Part shown: positions 61,322 to 64,000 of the stretch, piece by piece
Numbering within the stretch: position 1 is the stretch's first letter
Layout: the number at the start of each line of letters is the position of its first letter
Origin: Gemmatimonadota bacterium
Lineage (GTDB): Bacteria; Gemmatimonadota; Gemmatimonadetes; Gemmatimonadales; GWC2-71-9
Length of the DNA: 64,000 nucleotides
NCBI GenBank assembly: GCA_029262195.1
Contig: JAJCZX010000004.1
Location: 1 to 64,000 of the forward strand
Direction: 5' to 3'
Notes under the pieces: generated by a model
What the model was told of the DNA's origin: nothing
The model's database searches: none
The model's input: only the letters and a program-made list of their open reading frames with translations
Program-made: the position numbers and the translations under genes

Positions 61322-64000
61322 TTACTGACGTCCTTCGGACAACGCCCGGTAATACTCACTTACCAGGTCGCGGTAATCGTCCGGCACCTCATCAGACCCG
61401 TTCAACACAAGCCGTTCCGGATCGCCCCGCTGTAGCTCTCGGCGCAGGGAAAACTCAAACTCCATCAGTCCCTGAACGATCTGGGTCTGCAATGCTTCGA
61501 TTTCATCGAGATCAGTAAAAGTACCCTGCCGATCAAGCGCACGAATGCGGCCGAGTATGTCATCGAAGTTGCCAGTGTTCACACCTTCGCGGCGAAGAAG
61601 ATCACGCAGCTGTTCAGCTTCGTTCACCCTTTCACGAGCTTCGCGGCGGAACTGCCTGATATCATCGCGGTTCAACCCCGGCGTCCCGCCGGGCGCCCCG
61701 TCCCTGGGGACACCACCTCCACTGTCGGCGCGGCCCTGTTGTTGGTTCCCTGGCTGACCATTTTGTCCCCCCTGGGCTTGACCGGGCTGCTGTCCGCCTT
61801 GCTGTCCAGGCTGACCTTCTTGTCCCTGGCCTTCCTGCTGCTCGCCAGTCTGACCGCCCTGACCCTCTTCGGACTCTCCTCTTTGTTCGGCACGATCCTG
61901 CGCCCTTTCCCCGAGGGACCGGATATCGCTCGCTAATTCACGGGTTTGCTCAAGGGCATCTTCGAGCGACGGCCCCCGTGTTTGATCAATTGCCTCCGAT
62001 GCCTGCTCAAGCATCCCGGTCAACTCGGCCAATCTGGATTGGATGTCTTCTTCGTAAATTCCCGCCCGCGTGGGTTGTCGCTCCACTACCGCACGGGTCA
62101 ATTGCACCATTTCCTTGATCTTACTATCACTGATCTGACTCACGGCTTCAGCGAGTTGATCGGCGGAGGCCTCCTGGTCGCGTCGCGCTTCGCGAGACAT
62201 GGCGGTTATCTGACGCTCCAGATCCTGCAGTTCGTTCTCCATGGCCGATTTGCGTTGAGAAATATCGCGTCGGTCGTCGACGCTACCGCCGTTGTTTCGC
62301 ACCAGATCTTCGACATCGGAGCGAATATCCTCCTGTGCCTCTTCAAGCCGTTGGGCTCGACCGATGGCATCGTTCATGTCACGTTGAAGTCGCTCATCTC
62401 TGCTCCGATCAAGGAGCTCTCTGGCCTGCTCCAGCCTTTCCAGGGCACTCACCCCTTCACCGAGACCACGGTCGTCGTTGCGGGTCGAAGAGCGACGCAT
62501 GGCGTCAGCCGATTCCCGTAGCTCCTGCACAGACTCCATCAACTCCGGAAGCGACTGTTCGCGAGAAAGCGTCTCCAACTGACGAGCAACCTCTTCTACC
62601 TGATCGGCAAGCTCACGCTGCGCCTGTCCGCCACCGCCGGACCGATTGTTGGAGTTCTGGGCGCGCCGCTGGCGTTCGATCTCCTGTTGTTGGCGGCGGG
62701 CGAGTTCTCGGAGACGTTCGAGTGTCTCATCCACCTGTTGATCAGCCTGCTGCTGTTCCCCGCGTTGGACGGTCTCGTATTGGTTACGGGCACGATCAAG
62801 CTCCAGATCGAACAGATCGGCAAGATCTTCGGCTGCTCCTCCACCACCACCGCCACCACCGGCCTGTTGTGAAGCCAGCTGGATGTCGCGGTACATCGCT
62901 TCGGCCCGTAACAATTGCTGTAGAGCAACCTGTTCCGCGCTTATCGCTCCGGAGAGATCCCCTCCTACCAGAAAGTCCTCTGCTCTGGTCATCTCAGCCG
63001 CGGCCATAGGTAGTAGCTCGGTGATTTGTAGAAAGACCGAATCACGTTGCCCGATGCCGCGTGCCTGCATCCGTTCAACAAGCGTCTCCACCTGCTCGCG
63101 CAGTCTTCCCTGGGAAAGGCCGACTGTCGTGAGGTTTTCTCGCAACGCATCCGGGGAGAATGAATCTTCGTCCCTGCGAAGGTTGAAGGTCGCAGCAACG
63201 ATTTGTTTTTGGGTCTCGGAAAGTGCTGCATCAAGGCCTTCTCCACCGCCCTGGCCACCGGGTGTCTGTTGAGACTGACTGAAACGCTGGTTAAAAGGAC
63301 GGATCGACATGAAATAAATGTCGGTGGTGGTAGTCTGGCGCCCGCCAACCGCGTTGTTGTCCACAGAACGACCGTAGTATGACACGAAATCGCCGGGAAC
63401 CATCTCGAAATCTTCCAGGAAGAACGTATGGCCTGCCGTTACCTCTCGTCGGCGGGAGCCGGAGTGGAGTGGCACGACTTGCTCTTCACCGCCATTTAGC
63501 GAGTAAACCAACTCAACGATGCGAAGGCCGTAATCGTCCCGAGCGTTGAGTTCGGTGAACACTTCTTCAATGGAGGATACTTTAACGTCCCTTCCTGGCG
63601 TTTCAAACGAGATTATCGGCGGTTGGTCATCCAATGGAAAAATCGAATAGTCCCGAGAGGAAACCATGAATTCCCCATCAAAGCGCTGTAACTCGATGTG
63701 ATAATAATCTTCACCGCTCACACGAAATGATGCGGTCCAACGGCCGTCATCGCCCTGAACCAGCGGAATCGAATCGCCGGAATCCATCACCAGACGTCCT
63801 GCAGGCACGCCGACCGTGGGGGTAAGATGAATCGTGATACCCGTACCGGGTAGAGCGGCGACATCCCCTCCGTCTTCTACAAGGTCATCGTCCAGGCGAG
63901 TATAGGCAGGGAAGTCATAGAGCAGGTCCATCCGTTCGACGTAGGGAACATCTTCTACTTCGATGCGGAAGACACCTGATCGCACATTACTGGCTTCGAT
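61322..64000 (-). CDS. DUF4175-like large protein, N-terminus outside the window
   Basis: About 892 residues visible; the frame is still open at 64000, so the gene is cut at its 5' end. The visible part begins with beta-rich repeats (FPLDDQPPIISFETPGRDVKV) and continues into a very long charged helical region (QQQADQQVDETLERLRELARRQQQEIERQRRAQ) with heptad repeats, then a Gly/Gln-rich low-complexity stretch (about residues 700-770 of the visible part), and closes with a compact alpha domain (LLRREGVNTGNFDDIL... PDDYRDLVSEYYRALSEG). Matches DUF4175-type proteins of Gemmatimonadota, Bacteroidota and relatives, usually with membrane helices at the N-terminus. Function unknown, presumably in the envelope. 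Confidence 0.75.
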   Translation of the reverse strand: MEASNVRSGVFRIEVEDVPYVERMDLLYDFPAYTRLDDDLVEDGGDVAALPGTGITIHLTPTVGVPAGRLVMDSGDSIPLVQGDDGRWTASFRVSGEDYYHIELQRFDGEFMVSSRDYSIFPLDDQPPIISFETPGRDVKVSSIEEVFTELNARDDYGLRIVELVYSLNGGEEQVVPLHSGSRRREVTAGHTFFLEDFEMVPGDFVSYYGRSVDNNAVGGRQTTTTDIYFMSIRPFNQRFSQSQQTPGGQGGGEGLDAALSETQKQIVAATFNLRRDEDSFSPDALRENLTTVGLSQGRLREQVETLVERMQARGIGQRDSVFLQITELLPMAAAEMTRAEDFLVGGDLSGAISAEQVALQQLLRAEAMYRDIQLASQQAGGGGGGGGAAEDLADLFDLELDRARNQYETVQRGEQQQADQQVDETLERLRELARRQQQEIERQRRAQNSNNRSGGGGQAQRELADQVEEVARQLETLSREQSLPELMESVQELRESADAMRRSSTRNDDRGLGEGVSALERLEQARELLDRSRDERLQRDMNDAIGRAQRLEEAQEDIRSDVEDLVRNNGGSVDDRRDISQRKSAMENELQDLERQITAMSREARRDQEASADQLAEAVSQISDSKIKEMVQLTRAVVERQPTRAGIYEEDIQSRLAELTGMLEQASEAIDQTRGPSLEDALEQTRELASDIRSLGERAQDRAEQRGESEEGQGGQTGEQQEGQGQEGQPGQQGGQQPGQAQGGQNGQPGNQQQGRADSGGGVPRDGAPGGTPGLNRDDIRQFRREARERVNEAEQLRDLLRREGVNTGNFDDILGRIRALDRQGTFTDLDEIEALQTQIVQGLMEFEFSLRRELQRGDPERLVLNGSDEVPDDYRDLVSEYYRALSEGRQ

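Noticed and set aside
1..64000. CRISPR arrays, rRNA genes or known riboswitches
   Set aside because: No regularly spaced direct repeats, rRNA segments or recognisable riboswitch cores seen; the region upstream of mgtE was looked at specifically.

Overview
The window looks like a stretch of chromosome from a free-living Gram-negative bacterium, most likely Gemmatimonadota, with Acidobacteriota as the main alternative. The evidence is family content rather than any marker gene: several ABC-type orphan permeases of the ADOP type (tandem MacB_PCD/FtsX modules), one of them fused to a Ser/Thr kinase; four Hanks-type kinases; a DUF4175 protein; outer-membrane beta-barrel and LolA-like proteins that imply a diderm envelope; and moderately GC-rich DNA. 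No rRNA or other phylogenetic marker is present, so the phylum is an inference.

Layout. 1-115: tail of an IS630-like transposase. 136-17047: signalling and envelope block with two paralogous small beta-barrel proteins, a PAS hybrid histidine kinase, an exported SnoaL-like protein, a DUF819 permease, three Ser/Thr kinases (one an HTH-kinase-ADOP fusion) and a free ADOP permease. 17250-21256: M16 and M14-like peptidases, divergently transcribed. 21451-26708: tight five-gene operon (LolA-like protein, two LolC/E-type permeases, LolD-type ATPase, beta-barrel) that may form a trans-envelope lipid or lipoprotein route. 26753-29739: PadR repressor plus ADOP permease. 29911-33269: universal stress protein, Na/Pi cotransporter, Ada. 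33285-41950: NIT-domain hybrid histidine kinase, fourth Ser/Thr kinase, metallophosphoesterase, exonuclease III, PP2C phosphatase, MATE exporter. 42020-47964: YceI protein, an overlapping four-gene operon with a penicillin-acylase homologue and a BNR-repeat protein, and an Nfu-type Fe-S protein.

48001-50526 holds tRNA-Leu(GAG) and tRNA-Thr(CGT) between two single-domain response regulators. The last 26 bases of tRNA-Thr, plus four following bases, recur about 1.2 kb downstream as a 30-bp imperfect direct repeat. This is the layout left by integration into a tRNA 3' end, and the enclosed DNA carries four very small genes, two of them apparently related Cys-containing proteins. 50540-53556: MgtE, an Arg-rich micro-protein and citrate synthase. 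53767-59910: nucleic-acid and damage-related genes (macro domain, SRAP, LigD, Ku) with a TPR protein and a hydrolase between them. 59923-64000: amidohydrolase and a DUF4175 protein that runs off the window.

The most unusual items are the HTH-kinase-permease fusion at 7838-11491, the tRNA-bounded mini-island at 48646-49864 and the LolA/ABC/barrel operon at 21451-26708. The kinases and the PP2C phosphatase could form a phospho-signalling network acting on envelope permeases; that connection is inferred from co-location only.
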